Below, one piece after another: positions 1-18,611 of a stretch of DNA of 64,000 bases. How positions within the stretch are numbered: the first letter of the stretch is position 1; each line of letters opens with the position of its first letter. The stretch is from positions 3,596,001 to 3,660,000 of the forward strand of contig CAVYWJ010000004.1 in the NCBI GenBank assembly GCA_963772315.1. Reading direction: 5' to 3'. The notes under the pieces were generated by a model. The model saw only the letters and a program-made list of their open reading frames with translations. It was not told the DNA's origin and searched no databases. A program made the translations under genes and the position numbers. The DNA is from Haliangium sp963772315. Lineage in GTDB: Bacteria > Myxococcota_A > Polyangia > Haliangiales > Haliangiaceae.

Positions 1-1788
<1,788 letters not shown>

Positions 1789-2091
1789 GGGCCAGTGTTT
1801 CCGTGGGTGTGAGCGAGCCGCGCGCCGGGAATTTACCAAGGATTCCGCGGCGGGCTCGACCGCTCGCGTCATAGCACAACGCTGCGAGAAGGTCGACTGC
1901 AGCCAGGTCTGGCGTGCGGGATCCGCGAAGCTCCGTCATTCGTTCGATACTCGGGTGCGAAAAGAAATGCGCATGGGATCCGGGAATTTTGTTGCGCATG
2001 TCGGCCTGATTCGTCATCTTCGAAATACTGGGCACTTACAAGCCCGTCTGCGCGCTGTCCTCTTCCTCGCTTGCTCGCTCACCTGCGTAAA
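1789..2091. other. Divergent intergenic region
   Basis: About 300 bases between the divergently transcribed Fe-S oxidoreductase and metallophosphoesterase genes. It is less GC-rich than its flanks from about 1930 on and presumably holds both promoters. I see no convincing sigma-70 hexamers, repeats or RNA gene. Short open frames here are not supported. Confidence 0.5.
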
Positions 2092-3645
<1,554 letters not shown>

Positions 3646-3827
3646 GCCGAGTCTGCTTCGCGCATTCTGGGTTACCCCGCGCGCCTGAGATCATCTTGAG
3701 CCGGCTCAGCCGGCGCCAGCTTCCCGCGGCAGTGCAGGGGAGAATGCGAGATGCCGCGCTACCAGGCGCGAGAATGCCTCCTGCGGGGATTGTAGCCGCT
3801 CTTGCTGCGGGGGTAGGCTGAACTCCC

Positions 3828-4955
<1,128 letters not shown>

Positions 4956-5073
4956 CCGCAAGCGAGCCGGCAGGCGAGGCGTGTCCGTCGCAGCCGGCTT
5001 GCTGGTCACCTGCCGAGTGCGCTACCTTGCGCGGGTCGCATTCTCGCGACGCGCTCTCGCGCAGACATCGACC

Positions 5074-8701
<3,628 letters not shown>

Positions 8702-8724
8702 GCGGCGTCCGAGCGGCCCGCGGG

Positions 8725-10300
8725 TCAGCCGCTGGTGGTGCTGCCGGTGAGCACTTCGCGGTACTCGCGCTTCTTGCCGGCGGCGTCGCTGGCCAGCCGC
8801 GCGGCCGACCAGCCCGCGGCGAAGCTGCCCTCCAGCCCGAGCCGCGGCAGCACCTGCGACGACGCCACGGCCAGGTGCTTGAGCCCCACCGAGTACGGCA
8901 CCGCGCCCACGCCGAGCGGCGCCTCGAGCTGCGACGACCACACCGGAGCGGGCTCCAGCGGCATCCCCTTGGCCGCCGACGCGTGGATCCCCTCGGGCGG
9001 CGCTGCCTCGTGCGGCGAGTGCGCGACCACGATGTGCTCGTCGAGGAACGGCATCACCGTGTCGATGCGCGCGCGCAGCTCCAGGCGCAGCGCGGCCAGC
9101 GCCTGCGCCAGCGTCTGCCCCTCGGCCGGTGGCGGACACACGGCCGAGATCGTCACCGTGACGTGCCCCTGCTCGTCGGGATCATCCAGGAAGATCCCGA
9201 TCGCGTTGGCGCCGGCGAGCGGCGCCGCCGGATCCGTGACCAGGAGCAGGGGCGAGGACATCCCCTCGGGCACGCCCGCCTGATCCACGACCAGATTCAA
9301 CGTGTAGCGATGCCCGGCCGGCTGCACCGCCTCGGCGCACTCGGTCAGGCGCTTGGGCACCTTGCGGCCGACCAGCGGCACCAGCTCGGACAGCGGCAGG
9401 GCCGCGATCACGTAGCCCGCGCCCAGCTCCTCGCCGCTCTCCAGCTTGACCCCGTTGACCTTGCCCCAGCGATACGTCAGCGCCTCGGCCCGGGCCGCGC
9501 GGGTCTCGCCGCTGGCCTTGATCAGCCGCTCCATGAACAGCTCGCGCAGCGCCTCCCAGTCGCCGGGCAGGCGCGGCGCCCCGTTGCGCCAGAGATGAAA
9601 GCTGCGCCCCAGCGCGGCCGCCCCGAGCCTCGCTGGCAGGCGCGTGCGTGTCCAGCACCGCCGGCAGCGAGATCAGCGTGCGCACCGCGGGATGGTCCTG
9701 GAACGTCGCCAGCCAGCCCTCGGCGTCTTCCACCAGGCGTGTCGTCCCCTTGTCGATCTCGCGCCGCTTCCAGAACCCCATCGGCGGAAACTCGCTGTCG
9801 AGGCCCATCGCCGCGTCGAAGTGCTGCGCCACCGCGGCGCTGCCCGCGCACGCGGCCAGCGCATTCACCTCGGGAGCCGCGCCGTCCGCGCCAGCGCTAA
9901 CCTCGGCCGCGCCGTGCCCGGGCGCCCCGTTCCTCGCCTCGCGCATGGCCAGCGGCAGCTCGCGCCGGAGCTCATTGGCCAGGTTGTGCTCGTCAGCGGA
10001 CACGTCGAGCCTGAGCTCGGGCGAGGCGAACTGGAACGACACCGCCTGCTGCACCAGCTTGCGCTTGAGCGCGTGCCCGATCTGCAGCTCCTCGAGCACG
10101 CGCTGCACCAGCGGGCTGCCCAGCCCGGCCAGACACAGCGGCTCCACCGGCAAGCGGTGCGGCCCGAGCACGTACCCGCTCGGCTGACCGCCCTGCGACA
10201 GCATCAGCACGCGCATCCCGCGGCGCGCGCACAGCGCTCCCGCGACCAGTCCGGCGAAGTCGTCCCCCACCACGATGAGATCGTATGAGTTGGTCGGCAT
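8725..10300 (-). CDS. FAD-dependent oxidoreductase, phytoene desaturase-like (frameshift near 9639)
   Basis: The N-terminus (ATG at 10300) has a Rossmann FAD-binding start, YDLIVVGDDFAGLVAGAL, in which the usual GxGxxG reads GDDFAG. The middle and C-terminal parts resemble amine oxidase/phytoene desaturase-type flavoproteins; the C-terminus carries LAVASSQVLPRLGLEGSF, comparable to the second FAD-contact region. The frame breaks near 9639-9640; dropping one base joins LDTHA to LPARLGAAALG and gives 525 codons. It is the last gene of a minus-strand run after purM and purN, only three bases after the purN stop. The substrate is unknown. It converges with the upstream kinase gene, 23 bases apart. 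Confidence 0.75.
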
Positions 10301-10303
10301 GAT

Positions 10304-10921
10304 TCACGTGCCCGCGGCGCGCCGGCGCTGCACCCGGCGACCATCACACAGAAGCGCGCCCGCCGCCAGCATTCGGGTCACCTCGGGGAGCAGGGCGTGC
10401 TCCTCGGCGCGGATGCGCGCGTGCAGGCTCGCGTCGTCGTCGTCATCGAGCACCGGGACGCAGGCCTGCGCGATGATCGGCCCCGTGTCCACGCCCGCGT
10501 CGACGAAGTGCACCGTGCAGCCGGTCACCTTGACCCCGTAGGCCAGCGCCTGCGGCACCGCATCCACGCCCGGGAACGCGGGCAGCAGCGCGGGATGCGT
10601 GTTGAGGATCCGGTGCGGAAACGCGCCCAGAAAGCGCGCGGTGAGGATGCGCATGAACCCGGCCAGCACCACGGCCTCGACGCCGTGATCCCGCAGCACC
10701 GCCAGCATGGCGTCCTCGAACGCCTCGCGGCTGCCGTGGGCGCGATGGTCCACGCACACCGCCGGCTTGCCCGCGCGCTCGGCGCGCTCCAGCGCCAGCA
10801 CCCCGGGCCGGTTCGACACCACCACCGCGATCGTCGCCGGCGCCAGCGCGCCGCGGCTCTCCGCATCGAGCAGCGCCTGCAGGTTCGTCCCGCTGCCCGA
10901 GACCAGCACCGCGAACCTCAT
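10304..10921 (-). CDS. purN: Phosphoribosylglycinamide formyltransferase
   Basis: A 205-residue protein starting at ATG 10921. It carries the VSGSGTNLQ ribosyl-phosphate loop (residues 6-14), the catalytic Asn-His in ILNTHPALLPAFPG and the catalytic Asp in HFVDAGVDTGPII, all hallmarks of GART. It transfers a formyl group from 10-formyltetrahydrofolate to GAR in the third step of purine synthesis. Its ATG overlaps the purM stop by four bases (ATGA), so translation is probably coupled, and the order purM-purN is the common bacterial one. The length is normal for the family. Confidence 0.96.
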   Translation of the reverse strand: MRFAVLVSGSGTNLQALLDAESRGALAPATIAVVVSNRPGVLALERAERAGKPAVCVDHRAHGSREAFEDAMLAVLRDHGVEAVVLAGFMRILTARFLGAFPHRILNTHPALLPAFPGVDAVPQALAYGVKVTGCTVHFVDAGVDTGPIIAQACVPVLDDDDDASLHARIRAEEHALLPEVTRMLAAGALLCDGRRVQRRRAAGT

Positions 10922-11973
10922 GACAGGAACCGCACCGCCGGCCCCGCGTCCCGGCTCTCGAGCCGCCCGATCACGCGCGGCCCCTGCGTACCCGCCCCGG
11001 CCATCGCCGCCAGCGCGCGCTCCACGTCCTCGCTCCGGAACGCCATCACCATGCCGATGCCCATGTTGAACGTGCGCCGCATCTCGTTCTCGTCCACCCC
11101 GGCCGCGGCGATGAGCTTCATCACCGCGGGCACCTCCCACGTCCGCGTGTCCAGCACCAGCGCCAGATCCTCTCGCTCGCCGCCGCCGGTCGTTGCCAGC
11201 ATCCGCGGCGGATTCTCGATCAAGCCCCCGCCGGTGATGTGCGACGCGCCCAGGAAGCGCACCCCGGCCCGCTTGAGCGCCGCGAACGCGCCCGCGTAAA
11301 TCAGGGTAGGGCGCAGCAGCTCGTCGCCCACGGTCGCGCCGCCGAGCGCGGGCGGCGCGTCGTCGTAGCCGTGCTGATCGAGCAGCACCTTGCGCGCCAG
11401 CGAGTGCCCGTTCGCGTGCAGCCCCGCCGACGGCAGCCCGATCAGGACGTCACCAGCGGCCAGCGCGTCGCCGGTGCGGATCTCGGCCCGCTCGACCACG
11501 CCCACGCAGAACCCGGCCAGGTCGTAGTCATCGCCGTGGTAGACCCCGGGCATCTCCGCGGTCTCCCCGCCGATCAGCGCGCAGCCCGCCTGCCGGCAGC
11601 CGTCCGCGATCCCGGCGATCACCGTCCGCGCCACGTCGACGTCCAGCCGTCCGGTCGCGTAGTAATCGAGGAACAGCAGCGGCTCCGCCCCGGTGACCAG
11701 CACGTCGTTGACCGACATGGCCACCAGATCGATCCCGATCGTCTGGTGCCGGCCCGTGGCCAGCGCGCTCTTGAGCTTGGTCCCCACGCCGTCCGTCCCG
11801 CTCACCAGGATCGGCTCCCGGTACCCGGAGGGCAGGGCGCACAGCCCCGCGAATCCGCCCAGCCCGCTCAGCACCTCGGGCCGCGCCGTGCTCCGCGCCA
11901 GCGGTCCGATCTCCTCGACCAGCCGGGCGCCCGCGTCGATGTCCACACCAGCGTCCTTGTACGTGATCCCCAT
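10918..11973 (-). CDS. purM: Phosphoribosylformylglycinamidine cyclo-ligase (AIR synthetase)
   Basis: A 351-residue protein of normal length. Diagnostic blocks are SGTDGVGTKLK, DLVAMSVNDVLVTGAEP, GGETAEMPGVY and ASHITGGGLIENPPR. It closes the imidazole ring of AIR in purine synthesis, using ATP. The first gene of the minus-strand operon purM-purN-oxidoreductase, it is divergent from a glycosyltransferase gene 169 bases away. I see no purine-responsive riboswitch in that gap. Confidence 0.97.
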   Translation of the reverse strand: MGITYKDAGVDIDAGARLVEEIGPLARSTARPEVLSGLGGFAGLCALPSGYREPILVSGTDGVGTKLKSALATGRHQTIGIDLVAMSVNDVLVTGAEPLLFLDYYATGRLDVDVARTVIAGIADGCRQAGCALIGGETAEMPGVYHGDDYDLAGFCVGVVERAEIRTGDALAAGDVLIGLPSAGLHANGHSLARKVLLDQHGYDDAPPALGGATVGDELLRPTLIYAGAFAALKRAGVRFLGASHITGGGLIENPPRMLATTGGGEREDLALVLDTRTWEVPAVMKLIAAAGVDENEMRRTFNMGIGMVMAFRSEDVERALAAMAGAGTQGPRVIGRLESRDAGPAVRFLS

Positions 11974-12142
11974 GCCTGCGAGGTTTGCCCGAGCCCACCG
12001 AGCGGGTCAAGCCATCCACCCCGCCTCGCGCCCGGGCCGCGGCGGCCTCACGGTCGCCCCCGGCGAGGCGCTCCGGCAAGACGCGCAGCCCCCTGCGACA
12101 GCGCACGGTTGACAACCTGCCGTGTCCCCGTAGCATCGCCTC

Positions 12143-12832
12143 GTGCTCCCCAGGCCCTCCGAATCCTTCACCATCGACGCCGTGCTGGTGGCTCGCGATC
12201 AGGCCGCACACCTGCCTGCCACCCTGGCCGAGATCCCCCGGCGCCTCCTGCGCTCGATCGTGGTCGTCGACAGCGGCTCCCGCGACGCCACCACCAGCGC
12301 GGCCCTCGACGCCGGCGCCGTGGTCCTGCGCGAGCCCCAGCCCGGCCACGGCGCGGCCGTCCTGCGCGCCATCGCGCACCTCTCGGCCTTGCCCCAGCCC
12401 CCGGACGCGGTCGTGTTCCTGGCCGCGGACGGCTCGGACGATCCCGCCGAGATCCCGCGCCTCCTTGCCCCGCTGCAGAGCGGCGGGGCCGAGCTCGTGC
12501 TCGGCGTCCGCGACCGCGCCCACCGCCGCCCGGCCGAGCGCCTCACCCGCAGCCTGATCGCCGCGGTCTACCGCCACCACTTCGCGGATCTCGGCCCGTT
12601 CCGCGCGATCCGCTTTCCCGCGCTCATCGCCCTGTCCCTGCGCGACCGCGGCGACGGCATCCACGTCGAGATGCTGGTCCGCGCCGTGGCCATGGGCGTG
12701 CACATCGCCGAGGTGCCGGTCGCGGCCCGGCCGCACCCCGAGCGCCTGCGAGCGCGCGACCGCGCACGCGCGGCGATGAGCCGCACCGGCCGATCCTTGT
12801 TCCATATCGTCCGCCACGCCACCGCCCGCTGA
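12143..12832 (+). CDS. Family 2 glycosyltransferase
   Basis: A 229-residue protein beginning at GTG 12143. It shows a GT-A glycosyltransferase pattern: DAVLVARDQAAHLPATL at the N-terminus, VVVDSGSRDATT and FLAADGSDDPAEI, the last taking the place of the usual DxD-containing sugar-nucleotide loop. It resembles short dolichyl/polyprenyl-phosphate sugar transferases without membrane helices. Acceptor and sugar are unknown. It stands alone on the plus strand. Its TGA (12830-12832) overlaps the left arm of the long inverted repeat that follows, which suggests that the repeat ends its transcript. Confidence 0.8.
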   Translation: MLPRPSESFTIDAVLVARDQAAHLPATLAEIPRRLLRSIVVVDSGSRDATTSAALDAGAVVLREPQPGHGAAVLRAIAHLSALPQPPDAVVFLAADGSDDPAEIPRLLAPLQSGGAELVLGVRDRAHRRPAERLTRSLIAAVYRHHFADLGPFRAIRFPALIALSLRDRGDGIHVEMLVRAVAMGVHIAEVPVAARPHPERLRARDRARAAMSRTGRSLFHIVRHATAR

Positions 12833-12968
12833 AACCACCTCGACCCTGCTGCGCGGCCCGAGGGCTGCGTTGGGGCTGCGCTCCGGTGCTCACGTACCCT
12901 CGTACGCTGCGCTCCGGTGCTCGCCCCGCCTTGCCCTCGACCCGCTCGCGACGGGTCGAGCTGGTTTC
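12831..12968. repeat. Long hairpin element, copy 1: locus-specific stem, conserved ~107-bp loop
   Basis: The left arm GAAACCACCTCGACCC (12831-12846) pairs with GGGTCGAGCTGGTTTC (12953-12968), with one mismatch in 16. The ~106-base loop holds two direct copies of CTGCGCTCCGGTGCTC (12876-12891, 12907-12922) around a small CGTAC/GTACG inverted repeat. The same loop, with different arms, occurs at 22149-22291. Here it lies between the ends of two convergent genes, so a bidirectional terminator role is plausible. No T-run follows the stem. Confidence 0.8.
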
Positions 12969-12984
12969 CAGACCTGTCGGGCCG

Positions 12985-13302
<318 letters not shown>

Positions 13303-13475
13303 CCTCTCGGGTGGGGCCGGACCCTTGGTCCGGTTGCTAGATATCAGTTTGCCAGACGCACTGGTGACACGCAGTTTTCCTTAGCAGACTTGACGCGCCC
13401 CCGCGAGAAAAATGGGCGCCAGACTGACTGCTACCTTGCACGTCGAGGGGCGTTCGCGGTATCCAGTCGGCCGTT

Positions 13476-14436
<961 letters not shown>

Positions 14437-14450
14437 GCTGCGCGAGAATC

Positions 14451-15735
14451 GTGTCCCCCGTGTCCGAGGACCGGCTGCAGCGGCTCCTCGGACGCCTGTA
14501 CACGGCCCGCCGCTCGGGCGTGGTCCTCGGTCTCGCGCGCATCGAGCGCTGCCTGGCCGCGCTCGGTCACCCCGAGCGGCGCATCGGCATGCGCGTGCAC
14601 GTCGGCGGCACCAACGGCAAGGGCTCCACCTGCGCCTTCGTCACCTCGATCGCCCGGGCCGCGGGCCGGCGCACGGCCCTGTTCACGTCGCCGCACCTGG
14701 TGCGCTTTGCCGAGCGCTTCGTCATCGACGGCCAGCCCGTGTCCGACGATCTCCTGATCGAGGCCGGCGACGCCGTGGCCCGCGCGGGCGCGGACGACCT
14801 GACCTTCTTCGAGCAGATCACCGCCATGGGCCTGTGGATGTTCGCTCAGGCCGACATCGACACAGCGATCCTGGAGGTGGGCCTGGGCGGTCGCCTCGAC
14901 GCCACCAACGCAATCCCCGCCGAGATCGCGGCGGTGACCGGCGTGGCCCTCGATCACCAGGACATCCTCGGCCCCACGCTCGCCGGCATCGCCGCCGAGA
15001 AGGCCGGCATCTTCAAGCCGGACCAGCGCGTGGTCATCGGACGCGCGGGCGAGCCCGTGGCAGTGCCCTGGCTGCGCGACGCCGCCATGGCGGCCGGCGC
15101 CGGCGAGATCACCATCGTCGACGCGCCCGTGCCCGGCGACTGGCCGCTCGGCATCGCCGGCGCCCACCAGCGCGACAACGCCGCCTGCGCCATGGCGATC
15201 GCCCGTCACCTGGCCGCGCTCGGTCACCTGCCCGACGACGAGCTCATGCTGGCGCGGGGCCCTGGCCCGGACCCGCTGGCCCGGCCGGCTCGATCTCGTG
15301 GCGCCCGGCGTCATCCTCGACGGCGCCCACAACCCGCACGGCGCCGCTGCCCTGGCCCGCGCCATGGACGGCTTGCCCGCGCCGCGCGTCCTGGTCCTGG
15401 CCGTGTCACGCGACAAGGACGTCGATGGCATCATCGCGCCGCTGGTCGCGCGCGCCCACGCGGTGGTCGCCACGGTCTACGGCCAGGAGCGCTCCTTGCC
15501 GGCGCCCGAGCTGGCCGACCGCGTCCGCGCCCTGGCCCCGGACCTGCCGTGCACGCACGCGCCCGACGTCGCCGCGGCCCTGACCGAGGCCCGCGCGCGC
15601 GCGGGCCAGGGCGGCACCGTCCTGGTCGCCGGCTCGCTGTTCCTGGTCGGCGCCGCGCGTCAGGTCCTGCTCGGCGAGGTCCCCGACCCGCTGCCGCTGA
15701 ACGACCCCGTGGGCCCGCTCACACCCCGCGTCTGA
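14451..15735 (+). CDS. folC: Bifunctional folylpolyglutamate/dihydrofolate synthase (frameshift near 15257)
   Basis: The ATP loop GGTNGKGST lies at residues 52-60, followed by TSPHLVRFAERF, ILEVGLGGRLDATN and AEKAGIFK, all typical Mur-ligase-like FolC blocks. The frame is lost at the GGGG run at 15256-15259; deleting one G gives ARTRWPGRLDLVAPGVILDG, with the DGAHNPHG motif of the C-terminal domain. The corrected length is 427 residues. It adds glutamates to tetrahydrofolate. The start is GTG 14451, with GTG 14460 as an alternative. Transcribed with accD. Confidence 0.92.
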
Positions 15736-15857
15736 GCCGGTCACGGCGCCGGAACCCGGGCCGCGCGTGCGTTTTGCCGGCCCGATCGCGACGGCCCGGC
15801 ACGAATTGACCCGGGTGCGCGTTTGCGCGACCGCTCCGGGACCGATACGATCCCGGT

Positions 15858-16532
15858 ATGGGCCCGATTCGCTGCGCCGGCGCCGAGCGCCGCACCTCGC
15901 GACATCTTCATCCGCGTCATTCCTGGCGCCTTACCTGGGCGCTGGCCGTGGCCATGGCCCTGTCCGCGCCGCTCGGCGCGGGGGACGCCGCCGCCCAGGA
16001 GGTCGACGATCTCGACACCGCGGGCCTGCCGGAGCGCACCCTCGACGACCGCGCCGCGGGCACGGCCTCGGGTCCGGGCGCGTATCGCGGCCTCAACCCG
16101 GGCGAGGCCGCGACGCGCAAGCCGAAGCGTCCCAACCGCCTGACCTGGGTCGGCTTCCAGCCCAAGGATGATGGCACGTCCACGCTGTTCCTCCAGCTCA
16201 GCAGCGAGGTCCCGTTCACCCAGGAGGTCAGGGGCGGCAAGCTGGTGATCAAGCTCGAGGGCGCCCGCTACGGCAACCCCAACACGCGCCGTCGCCTCGA
16301 CACCCGCTTCTTCGAGGGCGCGCTGCAGCAGGTCACGTCCAAGCCGGTGGCCAAGCGCCGCGCGCGTCGCGACCAGCCCGAGCGCACGGCCGGCGTCGAG
16401 CTGACGATCTCGTTCAAGAACCCCGCGGACGCCCGCGAGGCCAGCGCCGAGATGCGCCCGGAAGCGGACGGCTTCCACTATCTCTACCTGAAGTTCGGCG
16501 CCCCCGGCGTGCAGCTCTCGCGCGGCGAGTGA
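15858..16532 (+). CDS. Secreted AMIN-domain-like protein
   Basis: A 224-residue protein. An N-terminal basic stretch and the hydrophobic segment WALAVAMALSAPLGAG with an Ala-x-Ala-like end predict export. The rest, from LTWVGFQPKDDGTSTLFLQL to LYLKFGAPGV, looks like one AMIN-type beta domain; such domains target envelope proteins such as AmiC and PilQ to the cell wall. There is no enzymatic domain. It follows folC by 122 bases on the same strand and may have its own promoter. The assignment rests on pattern only. Confidence 0.6.
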   Translation: MGPIRCAGAERRTSRHLHPRHSWRLTWALAVAMALSAPLGAGDAAAQEVDDLDTAGLPERTLDDRAAGTASGPGAYRGLNPGEAATRKPKRPNRLTWVGFQPKDDGTSTLFLQLSSEVPFTQEVRGGKLVIKLEGARYGNPNTRRRLDTRFFEGALQQVTSKPVAKRRARRDQPERTAGVELTISFKNPADAREASAEMRPEADGFHYLYLKFGAPGVQLSRGE

Positions 16533-16558
16533 GCCGGCCGCGCGCCCGCCCGTGAGGT

Positions 16559-16684
16559 CTGCAAACGGGAGCCTGCAGCGACGGAACGCGTCCGCAGGGG
16601 CTGCAAACGGGCGCTTGCAGCGACGGAACGCGTCCGCAGGGGCTGCAAACGGGCGCTTGCAGCGACGGAACGCGTCCGCAGGGG
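16559..16684. repeat. Tandem array A: three 42-bp copies
   Basis: Three consecutive 42-bp units start at 16559, 16601 and 16643. Copies two and three are identical; copy one differs at a few bases. Each contains GACGGAACGCGTCCGCAG, which includes the palindrome ACGCGT. The reverse complement of that core forms array B just downstream, so A and B are inverted relative to each other. The region lies between a secreted protein gene and the first HEAT gene. It is not CRISPR-like because there are no unique spacers. Confidence 0.9.
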
Positions 16685-16704
16685 CTGCAACTGGGGATCG
16701 ACAG

Positions 16705-16915
16705 TGACGGGAGCCGATCGCGGGGTCTGCGAACGCGTTCCGACAGTGACGGAAGCCGATCGCGGGGTCTGCGGACGCGTTCCGTCAATGACGGAAGCCG
16801 ATCGCGGGGGTCTGCAGATGCGTTCCGTCAATGACGGGAGCCGAGCGCGGGCCTCGCGGATGCGTTCCGTCAATGACGGAGCGCGATCGCGCGGCGTGCA
16901 GACGGGATCCGCTCC
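16705..16915. repeat. Tandem array B: four 42-43-bp copies plus a decayed fifth, inverted relative to array A
   Basis: Units begin at 16705, 16747, 16789 (43 bp) and 16832, each starting TGACGGRAGCCGA and ending near GCGTTCCGWCA. A diverged fifth runs from 16874. The segment CTGCGGACGCGTTCCGTC in unit two is the reverse complement of the array A core. The 42-base period equals 14 codons, so frames stay open on both strands, but nothing supports translation. Similar scraps occur at about 17940-18060, ahead of the second HEAT cassette. Confidence 0.85.
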
Positions 16916-17077
16916 CGCACGGACGCGATTGCGCGGCGCGCGGCGGGAATTTCTCTGGTCGGGACGCGCCGGGCGACGATCACGGGCGAGACGTGTAACG
17001 ACTGGGACGCGTTTGGGTGGCGCGCGAGCGACAGACAACCGAGAATTGAGAGAGGTGCCGCCAGAGTCGGCAACGCT

Positions 17078-17084
17078 GAGAGGA
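17078..17084 (+). promoter_or_regulatory. Ribosome binding site of first HEAT gene
   Basis: GAGAGGA is followed six bases later by ATG 17091. The same leader (GCTGAGAGGATGCGCC) precedes the second HEAT gene, where the equivalent position is GTG 18612. This sets both starts and shows that the leader was duplicated with the gene. Confidence 0.7.
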
Positions 17085-17090
17085 TGCGCC

Positions 17091-17894
17091 ATGAAGCCAG
17101 ACACCGTACAGGAGCTGATCGCGCAGTGTGGCTCGGGCAGCCCCGAGCAGCAGAGCCACGCGCTCATGGATCTGGTCGCCGCCAGGGCGGTGCAGGCAGT
17201 GCCTGCGATCGTGCCGCTCCTGGGCGCGACCGAGCTGACGGTCCGTGCCAACGCCGTATACGCGCTGGGCGCGCTCGGCGCCGAGCACGTCGATACTGCG
17301 GGCCCCGCGCTGGTGGTGCTGCTCGAAGATCCCGAGCCCTTGCTGCGCTCCGAGGCGATCACGGCGCTGGGGATTCTCGCCTACCAGCCGGCCGCGGAGC
17401 GCATCGCCGGGCTGCTGGAGCATGATCCCGATCCGCTGGTCCGCGCCGAGGCCGCCGAGACCCTCGGCGACATGGGCGCGGTCGAGAGCGTGCCCGCGCT
17501 GCACACCGCGCTGGCCCGCGATGCCGACGAGGCCGTACGCACGTACGCGGCCAACGCGATCGGTCTCATCGGGGAGCCTCCCAGCCACGCCGTGCTGCAG
17601 GAGTGCCTGTCGAGCGAGACGTCGGTGCACGTCAAGGCCGAGATCCTGGGCGCGCGCTACCGCCTGAACGACACCGCCGCGCTGCCGCCGTTGCTGGCGA
17701 TCTTCGACACCGCCGATCAAGACCTGGCCGCGTGCCTGCTCAACCTGCTCGAGGATCTCCTCACCCGGCGCCAGCCACCCGCGCTCGCGGCCGACGTCGG
17801 CGCGATCGGGGCCGTGCTGGACAAGGTGGCCGCGCGCGAGCCCGGCCTGCAGCCGCACGTCGAGCAGCTGCGCGTCTACCTCGCCCGGGCGTGA
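17091..17894 (+). CDS. HEAT-repeat protein (copy 1)
   Basis: A 267-residue protein made almost entirely of PBS-lyase-type HEAT repeats, for example VRANAVYALGALG, LRSEAITALGILAY, VRAEAAETLGDMGA and VRTYAANAIGLIG. The C-terminal part (AEILGARYRLNDTAALPP onward) is less regular. There is no signal peptide or catalytic motif, so it should be a cytoplasmic adaptor or inhibitor. The start is fixed by GAGAGGA at 17078. A shorter paralogue lies at 18612, sharing the leader, the DTVQ-LIAQC start and the C-terminal half. In related genomes such proteins often sit next to secreted toxin-like genes, which leaves an immunity role open. Confidence 0.8.
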   Translation: MKPDTVQELIAQCGSGSPEQQSHALMDLVAARAVQAVPAIVPLLGATELTVRANAVYALGALGAEHVDTAGPALVVLLEDPEPLLRSEAITALGILAYQPAAERIAGLLEHDPDPLVRAEAAETLGDMGAVESVPALHTALARDADEAVRTYAANAIGLIGEPPSHAVLQECLSSETSVHVKAEILGARYRLNDTAALPPLLAIFDTADQDLAACLLNLLEDLLTRRQPPALAADVGAIGAVLDKVAAREPGLQPHVEQLRVYLARA

Positions 17895-18180
17895 GCCCCG
17901 GCCCGCGCGCCCGCGGGCGCTGCCGGACCGGACGCGTGTGCGGCGCGCGCAGGCGGGAGAGCGTCTGCAGGAGATCCTTGCCGGCTCTGCCGCGGGAGCT
18001 AGGTGGGATGGAATGCGATCGCGGGGGCGTGTAGACGGGCGACGGACGCGCCGAGGCCAGCCTGCGCCACCTGCGGGCCAGGAGCCGGCTGGGGGAGACG
18101 GACCTGCGCCGGAGCCGGCGAGGTGTCCGCTTTCGGGCTGGAGATGCGTCTATGTGATCACCAGCAGGGAGTAACGGCTC

Positions 18181-18600
18181 ATGAGTGAGGCAAGGGTTCC
18201 GGGGTCGGAACGCACCCCGCACGCATCGCCACGGCGCGAGCAGTCACAGGAGCGCGTACGCGGCGTGCCTGGCAAGCGCACGTTGACGCAGTCCCTGTCA
18301 CGATCGGCCGACGCGCCGGCGCCTCCACCGTCGCCCCCGGTCCAGCGCCGGGGCAAGACCCTGGCGGAGCTGACCGACGACCCGTGCATGGACGCGGCCC
18401 ACCGCGGCGCCGGGCAACCAGGCGGACACGGGATCCTGGACGAAGTATATGCGCTGATCCAGGCAGGGGCGGCGAAGGAGATGTGCGCCGCGCTGGCGCT
18501 GCTCCTGGAGGCCGCAACGCGGGCCAGAGATACGGCCCAGGTGAAGAGGATCGAGAAGACGCAGAAGGCCAAGGACTGCCGCCATAGCCGGCACAGCTGA
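18181..18600 (+). CDS. Small protein with GKRTLTQ..VQRR motif (possible eCIS/DUF4157-type cargo fragment)
   Basis: A 139-residue protein. The basic, proline-rich N-terminal half contains PGKRTLTQSLSR and, about 20 residues on, PPVQRR, a pattern I know from N-termini of DUF4157-type proteins linked to contractile injection systems in myxobacteria. The C-terminal half has the helix-forming stretch DEVYALIQAGAAKEMCAAL and a Lys-rich end. No zinc-protease HExxH is present, so it could be a truncated relative. It sits between the two HEAT genes, and its TGA lies in the leader of the second. Function unknown. Confidence 0.5.
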   Translation: MSEARVPGSERTPHASPRREQSQERVRGVPGKRTLTQSLSRSADAPAPPPSPPVQRRGKTLAELTDDPCMDAAHRGAGQPGGHGILDEVYALIQAGAAKEMCAALALLLEAATRARDTAQVKRIEKTQKAKDCRHSRHS

Positions 18601-18611
18601 GAGGATGCGCC

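Noticed and set aside
16559..16915. CRISPR array
   Set aside because: Units are contiguous 42-bp repeats without unique spacers and no cas gene is nearby.
16704..17090. N-terminal extension of the first HEAT protein through array B
   Set aside because: A proper ribosome site and ATG lie at 17078-17093, and the second HEAT copy shares exactly this start.
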